Source: Paenibacillus sp. DMB5
Lineage (GTDB): Bacteria; Bacillota; Bacilli; Paenibacillales; Paenibacillaceae
Direction of reading: 5' to 3'
Assembly: GCF_001517085.1 (NCBI RefSeq)
Contig: NZ_LRAC01000126.1
Coordinates: forward strand, 36,605-100,604
Length of the DNA stretch: 64,000 nucleotides
In this document: piece after piece, positions 17,606 to 26,114 of the stretch
Layout of the letters: every line of letters begins with the position of its first letter
How positions within the stretch are numbered: position 1 is the stretch's first letter
The notes under the pieces: model-generated
What the model was told of the DNA's origin: nothing
What the model saw: only the letters and a program-made list of their open reading frames with translations
Database searches by the model: none
Translations under genes and position numbers: made by a program

Positions 17606-18490
17606 ATGAAAGCAGGAAAAAGTATGAAGTACATTACTGTTGGCCTATCAGCGTTCATTTTACTATCATCTAATGTTGTAACGGTGAATGCCACTGAAAT
17701 TTTTACCTCAGGTGTGCCAAAAATTGATTTGGAGACAATAAAATTTCAAATCCCAACTTCTTTAGAACCTGGAGCAATATTGACCTATGATGTTGAGCAA
17801 GAGCCTACTATAACATATGATACAAGTGCAGTAGATCATGCTACTATTAAAAGTAAACCAAATCTTTTACAAGCAGAAGTTCCTGATATAGAAGGAAGAG
17901 CAGCTGAAGATGAGTTTTTCAAAACAGTGGCGGAATCTGTTAAGAATCTGCCAGTGACTGACCTAGGGTATGATCTTCCTGAACCATCCCCAGGAACTGT
18001 AGTTATTTATGGATCTGATGGACATATCAACCGTATTTATCAGGATGAGAATATTGGTTCGAAACAAGCTATTGTAGCAGCTGACATCCCAACGTCGACA
18101 GTTCCTTATCCAGGACGATTACCAGCTGGGACATACACATACGGTTCAGGACAAAAAGTAATTATTTCAGCAGGTGCAGTAACCGGCGAAGGAAGATTTA
18201 CTGTTTTTCGTGCTGGTGTAGGGGGATCTGGGACAGTGGGATCAAGTAACAAAATATTGGGAGCAGGAGATGTAGCAACCAAACGGCAGATTGATAATGC
18301 TGTCCATGGAACCCCAATCACTGCTAGAGCACTGGATACTAATATTGTTAAAACGGTATATAAAAACGATATAGGCTCACTTCCTGATGCTGTACTTGAC
18401 AACTATTTCTGGGGTTGGAATAATGTTCAGTTTGGTTATACTTACAGTGATACCCTATCATTTTCAGGTAGATATTATTATCAGTTTTAA
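17606..18490 (+). CDS. Secreted protein of unknown function
   Basis: 294 residues. A classic signal peptide (residues 1-29, MKAGKSMKYITVGLSAFILL then VNATE) is followed by a soluble region with few Cys. Residues about 130-200 are Gly/Pro rich, and the C-terminus is aromatic (FWGWNN, YTYSDTLSF, GRYYYQF). I do not recognise a family; the aromatic C-terminal strand recalls secreted bacteriocin-like or wall-binding proteins, but that is only an impression. Base composition is far more AT-rich than the flanking sugar genes. The start follows AAGGAGGAG. A lipoprotein gene of similar composition follows. Confidence 0.7.
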   Translation: MKAGKSMKYITVGLSAFILLSSNVVTVNATEIFTSGVPKIDLETIKFQIPTSLEPGAILTYDVEQEPTITYDTSAVDHATIKSKPNLLQAEVPDIEGRAAEDEFFKTVAESVKNLPVTDLGYDLPEPSPGTVVIYGSDGHINRIYQDENIGSKQAIVAADIPTSTVPYPGRLPAGTYTYGSGQKVIISAGAVTGEGRFTVFRAGVGGSGTVGSSNKILGAGDVATKRQIDNAVHGTPITARALDTNIVKTVYKNDIGSLPDAVLDNYFWGWNNVQFGYTYSDTLSFSGRYYYQF

Positions 18491-18567
18491 AATGTCTGGA
18501 CTATGCCTATGGTTTTGTCCCATAGGCATAGTTAGTAGTAAAAACGGTTATGAAGGAGGAAGACAAT

Positions 18568-19635
18568 TTGAAAATAGGAGTAAAGCTTTTATTTTGTTTG
18601 ATATGGATATCAATGCTACTCATTTCTTGCGAGTCCAAGGAAGCTTCAGTAACAGTTACTAGCACACCGGGTTCCAGCCCACAGGTTGAATCCACGACAG
18701 CGCCCCATATAGCAGATTACATAACAATGACATATTCACAGTACGCCACAACGGATGATAACGGAGCCATCAAGACTCAAATTTTAAGCTATGAGCCGGA
18801 TACTAAAGAAATGAAAAAGGTATTTGAATTTGACTACACAGCTCAATATCCGTTGGGCTTTTATGATAAGTCTAATGAAAGAGTGTATTACACCCAAAGG
18901 GTAGATACTGAAAAAGATTACGGTGACCAGATATTTGTCAGAGATTTAGCGGAGGGAGCAAGCATTCAATTAACGGAAAGCTTATTTGCAGTTAACTACA
19001 TGATTCCTTCGGGAAACCAGCTGTTCTTTGTGGCTAATGTGAAAGGGGAGCAGGCTATCCGATTAGGAGCTATTGATCTTAATACCAATGCGATGACGCT
19101 TTGGGGTGATGAGGATATGCTTGTAGAGGCAATAACCCTGGATCATACGAATCAGAAAATCTATGTCTCTGCCTACTCGTTAGAACAAAGAAATTATAGT
19201 CAGACCCATCAAGATGGACCAGCAGGTCAGAACAATTTTAAAATGCCAGCTTATACGGTTTATGAAACAGATTATGACCTGAAAGAGAAAACTAAGCTGT
19301 TTAGTAAAAATTACTGGATTCGTATGCTAATGAATACTGATGGGCATGTTTATGCGTTTTGTGACAAGGAGTACAATAAGGGCCAAGACCCTTCTACAGT
19401 TGTTGATTATGACATTGCTATGAAAACAACGAATGAGACCAAGTGGGGGACGGCAAGGCTGCAAAGAGGGGAAGCCAATTACTCAAGTGACGGAAATAAA
19501 ATATATGCGATAGCGATTGTTAAAAACAAGCGTGGTTTACATGAATATAATGTGCAAAATAATACTTTTACTGCACTATTTACGCCTGAGGACGGTTTTA
19601 TTAATAACATCCAGGTTGTGAGGGGAAATCACTAA
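18568..19635 (+). CDS. Lipoprotein with beta-propeller-like repeats
   Basis: 355 residues beginning with TTG, chosen because AAGGAGGAAG lies just upstream. A lipobox LISC places the modified Cys at residue 21. The mature part shows repeated beta-strand blocks (ILSYEPDTKEMKKVFEF, IFVRDLAEGA, IRLGAIDLNTNAMTLW, IYAIAIVKNKRG) like DUF5050 or TolB-type propellers. The function is unknown. It lies 77 bases after the secreted-protein gene with no terminator between, so the two may be one transcript and act together at the cell surface. Confidence 0.65.
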   Translation: MKIGVKLLFCLIWISMLLISCESKEASVTVTSTPGSSPQVESTTAPHIADYITMTYSQYATTDDNGAIKTQILSYEPDTKEMKKVFEFDYTAQYPLGFYDKSNERVYYTQRVDTEKDYGDQIFVRDLAEGASIQLTESLFAVNYMIPSGNQLFFVANVKGEQAIRLGAIDLNTNAMTLWGDEDMLVEAITLDHTNQKIYVSAYSLEQRNYSQTHQDGPAGQNNFKMPAYTVYETDYDLKEKTKLFSKNYWIRMLMNTDGHVYAFCDKEYNKGQDPSTVVDYDIAMKTTNETKWGTARLQRGEANYSSDGNKIYAIAIVKNKRGLHEYNVQNNTFTALFTPEDGFINNIQVVRGNH

Positions 19636-19655
19636 TACTTTTTTTAGTACAAAAT

Positions 19656-19695
19656 AAAAAGTGGACCAGGGCAAATCCCCTGATCCACTTTTTTT
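19656..19695. terminator. Bidirectional terminator between convergent genes
   Basis: AAAAAGTGGACCAGGG (19656-19671) pairs with CCCCTGATCCACTTTTT (19677-19693) with one bulge. A and T runs on both sides let it serve both the lipoprotein gene and the mannanase. Confidence 0.85.
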
Positions 19696-19701
19696 GTCTG
19701 C

Positions 19702-22290
19702 CTAAGGCTCAATCCCCCACACCAGCTGGCCGCTCACATAACCGGTGACTTTATCATGGTTGGCGAACTGGGTGCCGGAGGCCTTGAAGGAGTAATCGTC
19801 AGCCTGATTGTAATTGGACCAGTCGGTTTTGGAGAAGCGGGTCTGGATTTCTGCGCTCTGGCCGGGATTCAGTGTTCCCGCTGCACTCGTAAAGCCAATC
19901 TCCAGAGCATAATCCGCTCCGGCAACCGGGGTTGCCAGCTTCACAAAAGTGGCGGTGACATTTGCGCTTCCGACACTGGCCCAATCGCTCCAGAAGCTCT
20001 GTGCTTTGTCCCCGTCGATGGTGTAGTAATACCGGAGCTTGACGTCACTAAGCTGGATCGCGGAAGTTCCGTTGTTGATTACTTTGAATTTTGGCGAAAT
20101 GCCGTTGCTGGAGGCACTGGTGTTGCCGTTGAAGGCCTGGATCGTCAGGTTTCCTGACGGTAGGGTAACACTGCTGTCCGTCACATTTACGGTAAGAACG
20201 GCATTATTCCCCGCGTTAAAATGAAAGGTTATCACATGCTGGCCGACCGGCAGTGTGGCAAGATACGATTTTTTCAGAACAACAGCAGTGCTTGTTGCCG
20301 TATAATCCTGGCCGGAGGCAAGCGCAGCAGTTCCTTTGGTCACACTTGTCAGCTGGTGCCCGTTCAAGGTAAGGGCTACGGAGACATCCTGCTGCAGAGC
20401 GGCTGCTTTGTCAAAGGCTGCGGTTACCGGCGAAATTGAAGCGTCCTGGCCCGGACCCGGTGTTGTATCAATGATTTTCACCTTCAGGACAGGGTCTTGT
20501 CCCTGATTAAAGTCCAGCACAATTGAATGCTCGCCAACCGGCAGCTGGGCCAGGTACGCTTTTTTCAGAGTCAGCGTATTTCCGTTCAAGGTGTAATCCT
20601 GCGTTGCAGTCAAGGCGGCAGTGCCTACCCGGAGAGCGGTAAGCGTATTGCCGTTAGGATTCACGGTTATGGCTTTGTCACTCTGATTAGGCGTGTATTT
20701 GTCGAACTCGACGTTTGTCGGTGTGATGGATGCGTTTGGAATGGGATTGTTCACACTCAGGTCAGGCAGCTCGTCCAGTGTAATGACATAATTGCTCTGG
20801 TAGAGCGTTGTCAGGGTCGCCGGATAATTAAAAGCGGAGCTCATGAGATGCTCGCCGTACCAAGGCAGGAAGTAGAGCCAGCCGGATTTTTCCTCGGTCA
20901 GGTTCTTTACGCTCGGGATGGTGTCGTTTTCCGTCATCGCTACCATCTTAGTACCGCCGGTTAAGCCCACCAGCTGATAAAAAATCGAAGTAATCGCATC
21001 CTCATTAGGCACGCCGGACAAGCCGTCATAACGGTTGTAGATCGTATTGTATTTATCGTATCCGACCAGATCGACCTGGGTCTTGCCCGGGTACCATGCC
21101 GGAGAAGTGCTATATACATAGCTGTTGTAGGTCCAGATCAGGTTGTGCAGGCCGTACGTTTCTGTGAGTCTGGTATAGAGCTGATCCCAAAGCTGCTTGT
21201 AGACCCCGGCGCCAGCCGATGCCCACCAGAACCAGGCGCCTTCCCCGTTCAGCCCGCCGTTGCCCTCTGCCTCATGATAAGGACGGAATAGGACTGGAAC
21301 GTTATTATCCTGCAAAATCAGCAGCTGTTCCGCTAGATCATCGATAGCCGCCATCACGTACTGATATTCCTTGGTGCCGGGAACGACCGCATTGGCTGTA
21401 TTAAAATTGGTTTCTGTCGGCTTGTAGGTGGCTTTCTTCCAGTCTACGAATTCGCCGGCCTGATAGGTAGTGAAATCACGGGGCACATTGATATGCCAGG
21501 AGGCTGTAGCGATCCCCCCGCGGTTATTGACCCAGTCGATCATCCGGCTTGTTGTTCCGTCCTCCCAGCCATACAGCGGATTGTAATTCATAAAATCAAA
21601 GCCGCGGATAGCCGGGTATTTGCCGGTCAAATTGTGAATCCAGTCAAACTCAAGCTCGGCATTGCCGTCATTCCCGCCGCCGTAAATCTCCTGCTGGCCG
21701 GAGATAATATGATTACCGTAAACCTCTGTTAAATAGTTCATTAGCAGCTGTGTTTCCGGGGTGGCCTGGGGATCGGAGAGGACAGGCTGCACATTCAGAG
21801 GATCGAGATCAGCATAATCGACTGTGAAGGTATCGAAATAGGCGAAGCCCCAGCCTGCCTTGATCTGGATGGTGTTGACGCCTTTGTTCAGCTTTTGGAA
21901 GCCGAAATCGAAATCCTTCCAGGTGGTTGTGTAGGGCAGCATATACGAGCCTTTGGTAACGCCGTTAACCGTCAAAGACTGCTGTCTGCCGTCAGCGCTG
22001 AGCTCCTGCATATACCGTGTACTGATGGAATACATACCGGTTTCCGGGACAGTCACTGAAAAGGTTAGTGTGCCAGAGCTCTGCATCCAGACAAAACCGC
22101 TTCCGGAGTAGCCGGGCTTGGGTGTTCCGTAAATCTGCGTAACTACCTGGAGGTCGGAGCTGAGCTGGGCATTTTCGCTTTCAATCGTGTACAGCGGGGC
22201 TTCTGCATGAGCGGGGGCAATCCTCACCATTCCAAGCAGCAGAGTAAAGACTAGCATCATTGCGCCTGCTTTTTTGACTAAATCTTTCAT
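19702..22290 (-). CDS. Secreted multidomain GH26 beta-mannanase
   Basis: 862 residues. Order: signal peptide (about 1-30, ending PAHAEA), CBM35-type domain (about 32-160), GH26 catalytic barrel (about 180-515), two X2 immunoglobulin-like modules (about 530-620 and 625-715, each with LPVGEHSIVLDF or LPVGQHVITFHF), and a C-terminal CBM3 cellulose-binding module (about 720-862). The acid/base Glu is in FRPYHEAEG (about 340) and the nucleophile in AMTEND (about 453). It cleaves beta-1,4-mannan in plant cell walls while tethered to cellulose. The start at 22290 is six bases after AAAGGAAG. A cre box lies upstream, implying CcpA repression by glucose. Confidence 0.92.
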   Translation of the reverse strand: MKDLVKKAGAMMLVFTLLLGMVRIAPAHAEAPLYTIESENAQLSSDLQVVTQIYGTPKPGYSGSGFVWMQSSGTLTFSVTVPETGMYSISTRYMQELSADGRQQSLTVNGVTKGSYMLPYTTTWKDFDFGFQKLNKGVNTIQIKAGWGFAYFDTFTVDYADLDPLNVQPVLSDPQATPETQLLMNYLTEVYGNHIISGQQEIYGGGNDGNAELEFDWIHNLTGKYPAIRGFDFMNYNPLYGWEDGTTSRMIDWVNNRGGIATASWHINVPRDFTTYQAGEFVDWKKATYKPTETNFNTANAVVPGTKEYQYVMAAIDDLAEQLLILQDNNVPVLFRPYHEAEGNGGLNGEGAWFWWASAGAGVYKQLWDQLYTRLTETYGLHNLIWTYNSYVYSTSPAWYPGKTQVDLVGYDKYNTIYNRYDGLSGVPNEDAITSIFYQLVGLTGGTKMVAMTENDTIPSVKNLTEEKSGWLYFLPWYGEHLMSSAFNYPATLTTLYQSNYVITLDELPDLSVNNPIPNASITPTNVEFDKYTPNQSDKAITVNPNGNTLTALRVGTAALTATQDYTLNGNTLTLKKAYLAQLPVGEHSIVLDFNQGQDPVLKVKIIDTTPGPGQDASISPVTAAFDKAAALQQDVSVALTLNGHQLTSVTKGTAALASGQDYTATSTAVVLKKSYLATLPVGQHVITFHFNAGNNAVLTVNVTDSSVTLPSGNLTIQAFNGNTSASSNGISPKFKVINNGTSAIQLSDVKLRYYYTIDGDKAQSFWSDWASVGSANVTATFVKLATPVAGADYALEIGFTSAAGTLNPGQSAEIQTRFSKTDWSNYNQADDYSFKASGTQFANHDKVTGYVSGQLVWGIEP

Positions 22291-22346
22291 CGTCATCTTC
22301 CTTTCCATAATGAAATAGGATGAATAACTTATAGTCTACTGATTCA

Positions 22347-22360
22347 TGATGGCGCTTTCA
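22347..22360 (-). promoter_or_regulatory. cre box (CcpA site) upstream of the mannanase
   Basis: On the minus strand TGAAAGCGCCATCA matches the cre consensus TGWAARCGYTWNCW at all but one position. It lies 57 bases before the start codon, suitable for catabolite repression. Confidence 0.6.
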
Positions 22361-22503
22361 TAGTGAATATAGCATATGTAACAATATGTGTATATATGGA
22401 GTTGTGAAATATAAAGACAGATTAGGGGACCTTGAGATGCTGTTTTGCATGGTATAATACGGCATAGCGTCTGCTTCATTATTTCAGCTGATAAGGAGAA
22501 GCG

Positions 22504-22698
22504 ATGAGAACAATAAGTCACTTGGCTGTCAGACCCGGAACCCGGTTCGAAGAATCCGATCCTGCGCAGGAAGGGAACAAAAATACCAGGTTTGCTGATC
22601 TGATTATTGACGGACATTCCCTGTACCAGAGGCTACGTTTGGTACAGCAGGGATTCAGTGATTTTTTTACTGTGAGGATAATTATAGAGAATAAATAG
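22504..22698 (+). pseudogene. Short frame, possibly the truncated front of a gene
   Basis: 64 codons with a good ribosome binding site (AAGGAGAAG) right before the ATG. The first 45 residues look protein-like, with FADLIIDGHSLYQRL resembling the opening of small uncharacterised Bacillales proteins; the last 20 residues do not. It probably was a longer gene cut by a frameshift or deletion near 22640. No function can be given. Confidence 0.3.
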
Positions 22699-22744
22699 AA
22701 AAATATGCTAACATAACATCTATCTTAAAGATGAGGTGGAAAAT

Positions 22745-23185
22745 ATGATACACGAAATCAGCGGTGGAACATCATCATTAGAGCTTTATGACGATTATCT
22801 GGTAATTAAGCCAAGCAACGTGCAGAAATTGAATGGACACACCCAAACTATTCCATTAGAGCAGGTGGTAACTATCAGCATAGTTAAGCCCTTTTTAAGG
22901 GTACCTTACCTGCAGGTCATTACCCCCGGCCTTAAAACCACTAAAAAGGATAATGTAAAAGGGGCTGCCGCAAACGTTGTACTGATTCAGCCAGGTAAAA
23001 TGAAAACCGCCGTAAAAATCCGTGATTATATAGCAAGCTATAAATCTACCAGAAATAATCGCACAGCATCCCCGGCTCCTACCGGATCGATCGATGATCT
23101 GAGACAGCTTGCAGAACTGAGAGATTCAGGTGTCATTACTACACAGGAATTTGAAGCCAAGAAAAAACAGATTCTCGGGCTGTAA
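22745..23185 (+). CDS. SHOCT domain protein with PH-like N-terminal domain
   Basis: 146 residues. Residues 1-95 form a beta-rich PH-like domain (LELYDDYLVIKP, IPLEQVVTISIVKP, VVLIQPGK). Residues about 115-146 are a SHOCT motif (DDLRQLAELRDSGVITTQEFEAKKKQIL), a short C-terminal helix pair found on many small proteins and thought to aid oligomerisation. The function is unknown. The ATG at 22745 follows GATGAGGTGG; a GTG at 22736 lies within that site. A terminator follows. Confidence 0.7.
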   Translation: MIHEISGGTSSLELYDDYLVIKPSNVQKLNGHTQTIPLEQVVTISIVKPFLRVPYLQVITPGLKTTKKDNVKGAAANVVLIQPGKMKTAVKIRDYIASYKSTRNNRTASPAPTGSIDDLRQLAELRDSGVITTQEFEAKKKQILGL

Positions 23186-23203
23186 GTGCTCTTCTATGAA
23201 GCA

Positions 23204-23235
23204 GGCATCTTTGTGAAAACAAAGGTGTCTTTTTT
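23204..23235 (+). terminator. Rho-independent terminator
   Basis: GGCATCTTTGT (23204-23214), GAAA loop, ACAAAGGTGTC (23219-23229), then TTTTTT. Confidence 0.8.
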
Positions 23236-23427
23236 ATATTTTCCTCTTTGCATTGAGAAGATTGTGCCAGTTAAAGCAACAGATTGCATCTTACCGTTTA
23301 CTGATCGAGTTTGCTTTTCTGTGCTGTTGCGAAATTTTGTTGCGGGCCTCTCTATGATAAGATGGATTGTACCATCAACAATATACATCCCGGTGTGTAC
23401 CGGAAAGAAACGGGAGGAACGATTGAC

Positions 23428-23886
23428 ATGAAACATCCTTTTCATCTAAAAGCGGTATGGAACGGCGGACGTAACAGTGAGGGGCATATTGACGCAGGCG
23501 GGCTTAAAACAGTCATTTCGATTCCCCAGGAGATGGGCGGGCCGGGAACGGGGACCAATCCTGACGAGATGCTGCTGGGGGCAGCGGCTACCTGCTATCT
23601 GATCACGCTGGCGGCGATGCTGGAGCGTTCCGGTATTACACCTCAGGAGCTGACACTGGAGTCCGAGGCGACTGTGGATGTGACGAACAACGTGTTCACG
23701 TACGAACGGATCACGCATAAGCCGCGCATTGTGCTTAGAGCAGATGTGACTGAGGCTGAGCTTGCGAAAACAGATCGGCTGGCTCATAAGGCCGAGCAGT
23801 CTTGTATGATTTCGCGGGCCGTGGCGGGAAATGTGACGATAGAGACAGTTCCTGCTATTGTAACGGCGGAGCCGGAAGCGGTGTGA
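23428..23886 (+). CDS. OsmC family peroxiredoxin-like protein
   Basis: 152 residues with the OsmC/Ohr fold. Two conserved Cys are visible, in GAAATCYLIT and AEQSCMISRA, spaced as in OsmC/YhfA proteins that reduce organic or inorganic peroxides. The start at 23428 has GGGAGGA upstream; the open frame extends further 5' but without a site. It is cytoplasmic and appears monocistronic. Peroxide detoxification is the family role; the physiological substrate is not known here. Confidence 0.85.
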   Translation: MKHPFHLKAVWNGGRNSEGHIDAGGLKTVISIPQEMGGPGTGTNPDEMLLGAAATCYLITLAAMLERSGITPQELTLESEATVDVTNNVFTYERITHKPRIVLRADVTEAELAKTDRLAHKAEQSCMISRAVAGNVTIETVPAIVTAEPEAV

Positions 23887-23948
23887 TAGGCGCTGAAAGT
23901 AAAGCTGACTGAGTAGTTAGCTGGAGCACTTTGTTGAGCTGAATACAT

Positions 23949-24139
23949 TTAAGTGGAATTTCGCCATCTAATTCTCTGATTTGTTCCGCTATCAGTAAAC
24001 TAATTGGAAAAACGTCACTTATTTTCACCAGAATGGCCTTTCGAGCGGTAAATAGCTTTAGATAGATGCCGTTTTTCCAACTAAATGATGTAAATATCGA
24101 AAAGTACTGAAATTATGTGACGAAAATCCAACTAGATTA
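23949..24139. repeat. Dispersed intergenic repeat, family B, copy 1
   Basis: This stretch holds four copies of a short motif close to CTARTTGGAAAAACGYCACTTA. The units are near 23949-23973 (as AAGTGGAATTTCGCCATCTAATT), 24000-24021, 24070-24086 (inverted, shorter) and 24117-24139 (inverted, GTGACGAAAATCCAACTAGAT). The outer units face each other, giving an inverted-repeat element of under 200 bases. A second copy with the same layout is at 43904-44094. No coding sequence is present. Confidence 0.7.
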
Positions 24140-24150
24140 ATGAGATCCTT

Positions 24151-24200
24151 AAAAAGACGCCTGCACCAGGACAGATAAGTCCTGCGCCAGGCGTCTTTTT
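24151..24200. terminator. Bidirectional terminator, convergent genes
   Basis: AAAAAGACGCCTG (24151-24163) pairs with CAGGCGTCTTTTT (24188-24200); an inner CAGGAC/GTCCTG stem stacks in the loop. It serves the RpiR gene and anything read from the left. Confidence 0.85.
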
Positions 24201-24215
24201 GCTATGCACCATTAG

Positions 24216-25049
24216 TCAGCTCCGCGGCAGCCTGCTCCCATACCTGGACCGCAGCTGCTGGAGCTTGTCGAGCTTCTTCAGGCTGCGGTCCTTGCTCAGC
24301 AGGCCGACGCCGAGGATCAGATTCTCGATAATGTAGGTGGGTCCAACCATCGAATGAAACTCCCATACCTCGCCCCGCCCGGCGTACAGCACAATATCAG
24401 CATCCTGTGAACGGGGATAGACCAGCCTGTCGGTAATCAGGATAACGAAATAGCCCGCCTCCCGCGCATAGTCGAGGATGACATCCGTTTCGGGCAGCAG
24501 CTGTACGAAGCCGAAGACGAGCACGACATCCTTTTTGCCGGCATGCATCAGGGACTCCATCAGCTCATGGCCGCTTGGGGCCATCTTTTTCAGATTCAGC
24601 CCGTAGCGGGCCATCCGGTAAGTCATCAGCTCGGCGAGACCGGCACAGGGGCCGGGGCTGTAAATGTAAATATGCCGGGCAGCGGACAGGGCGGCTACAG
24701 CACGCTCAAGGTGGGCTTCGTTCAAATAGCGGTTCGTCTCCTGCAGGTGATGTGAGGCCACATCCAGCAGCATTTGCGGGAGGGAGCTGCCGCCGGTCCG
24801 CTGCATGGCATCGCGCATTTTTTCGGACGGGGTGGACTCGAAGCGGAAGCGCAGGCTGTTCTTGAAGTCCTTGGCGTGGCGGTAGCCGGCGGCTTTCCAG
24901 AAGCGGGAGACCGAGGCAATGCTGACGCCCAGCTCGTCAGCCATTTCCTGCTCGGTCATGTAGAGGACGCGCAGCTCATTCTTTTGAATAAAATCGGCAA
25001 TCACCCGCTGGTTCGGGGAAAAGGGACGGCGGTTCCAGTCCTTATACAT
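24216..25049 (-). CDS. MurR/RpiR-family regulator with SIS domain
   Basis: 277 residues. Residues 1-80 form the HTH_6 domain (SPNQRVIADFIQ, then the helix-turn-helix ADELGVSIASVSRFWKAAGY). Residues about 110-250 are a SIS domain (IYIYSPGPCAGLAELM, DVVLVFGFVQLLPETDVI), which binds phosphosugars. It is divergent from an ECF transporter operon and very likely controls it. The ligand is unknown. The minus-strand start has GGAGGA about ten bases upstream. Confidence 0.88.
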   Translation of the reverse strand: MYKDWNRRPFSPNQRVIADFIQKNELRVLYMTEQEMADELGVSIASVSRFWKAAGYRHAKDFKNSLRFRFESTPSEKMRDAMQRTGGSSLPQMLLDVASHHLQETNRYLNEAHLERAVAALSAARHIYIYSPGPCAGLAELMTYRMARYGLNLKKMAPSGHELMESLMHAGKKDVVLVFGFVQLLPETDVILDYAREAGYFVILITDRLVYPRSQDADIVLYAGRGEVWEFHSMVGPTYIIENLILGVGLLSKDRSLKKLDKLQQLRSRYGSRLPRS

Positions 25050-25229
25050 AGGCAGTTGTCCTCCTGGAATGATGATGCTTCTTCACTATAGCCTGCCAGT
25101 GTGATGTAAATATTTTTACAGCGTTAAAAAACATGGAAAAAAGATTACACCCTCTTAACAAACGGGAAAAGCTGTGCTGACACGCTCTTTCTATACTTAA
25201 GTTAAATTCTTGAAGGGGGCCATTACGAA

Positions 25230-26114
25230 ATGAGTACGTTAAAAACGCGCTACACGCTGACCCAATCCCAGAAAATGATGATCTTCGTGCTGTCCATGTC
25301 ACTCTACGGCTTGTCCAACATGTTCACAGAGCTTATTCCGAGTGTCCAGCTGGGGCCGATTGAGCTGTCGGTTGAGTATTTCGCCTTCATTCCGCTGACG
25401 CTGTGCATGCTGTTTCATCCGCTGTATGCGGCGGTGGGGGCAGCAGTTGGCGAGGTGATCTTCGGTGAGCTGATGCTGGGGCAGTTCGGCGGGCTCGGTG
25501 AGCTGGAAAAATTCATTACGTTCTCGCTCGCGATGTATATCGCCGGCCGGATGGTATCTGATCCCAAAAACCGCAGGCAGGTCGGCATCGCGGCGATCAG
25601 CGGGGTGGCGATTCACCAGTTCTGCAGCTCGGTTATCGACATTGCCAAGGTATGGGTCGGTGTGGAGGAGCTTGAGGCGGTTCAAGGCTTAGCTGAAAGT
25701 ATTGTCATCATCGAAAGTGTCGGATTCTTGAATGATGTGCTGTTCTCGGGCATACTGTTCGCTTTGCTGCCGACGATGTACCTGGTACCCCGGCTGTACG
25801 GTAAAATCGAACCGCTGCTCGGCATGAAGCCGCGCGAACGGAATATGCAGTATGCTTCCGGCAGCAAATCGTGGCTGTCCCCGAAGCTGCTGGGCGGCGC
25901 CATCCTGCTAGCCCTGATTGCGATGGGTGCAGAGCTGCTGTCCGAGTCAGGCTGGAGCATCGGCGAATTCGAGCTGCCGGGGGCAGAATCGAATGAGGGG
26001 ATGCTGATCTGGATCAGCATGCTGGCAGCTGCAGTAGTTGCGGCTGTGGTACTGGCTGTGATCCTGCGGAACGCTGCGCGCAGGCGCCAGGAAGCAGGGC
26101 AGCTGGATGGATAA
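25230..26114 (+). CDS. ECF transporter substrate-binding (S) component
   Basis: 294 residues. The first 200 form a six-helix S-component-like core (LGPIELSVEYFAFIPLTLCMLFHPLYAAVGAAVGEVIFGE); two more hydrophobic segments (about 225-245 and 265-285) extend the C-terminus beyond the usual 180-200 residues. S components capture vitamins, metals or other small solutes and pair with the A1A2T module, encoded immediately downstream. No family-specific ligand signature is recognised. The start has GAAGGGGG upstream. The stop overlaps the next gene's start by eight bases, so this is one operon. Confidence 0.75.
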   Translation: MSTLKTRYTLTQSQKMMIFVLSMSLYGLSNMFTELIPSVQLGPIELSVEYFAFIPLTLCMLFHPLYAAVGAAVGEVIFGELMLGQFGGLGELEKFITFSLAMYIAGRMVSDPKNRRQVGIAAISGVAIHQFCSSVIDIAKVWVGVEELEAVQGLAESIVIIESVGFLNDVLFSGILFALLPTMYLVPRLYGKIEPLLGMKPRERNMQYASGSKSWLSPKLLGGAILLALIAMGAELLSESGWSIGEFELPGAESNEGMLIWISMLAAAVVAAVVLAVILRNAARRRQEAGQLDG

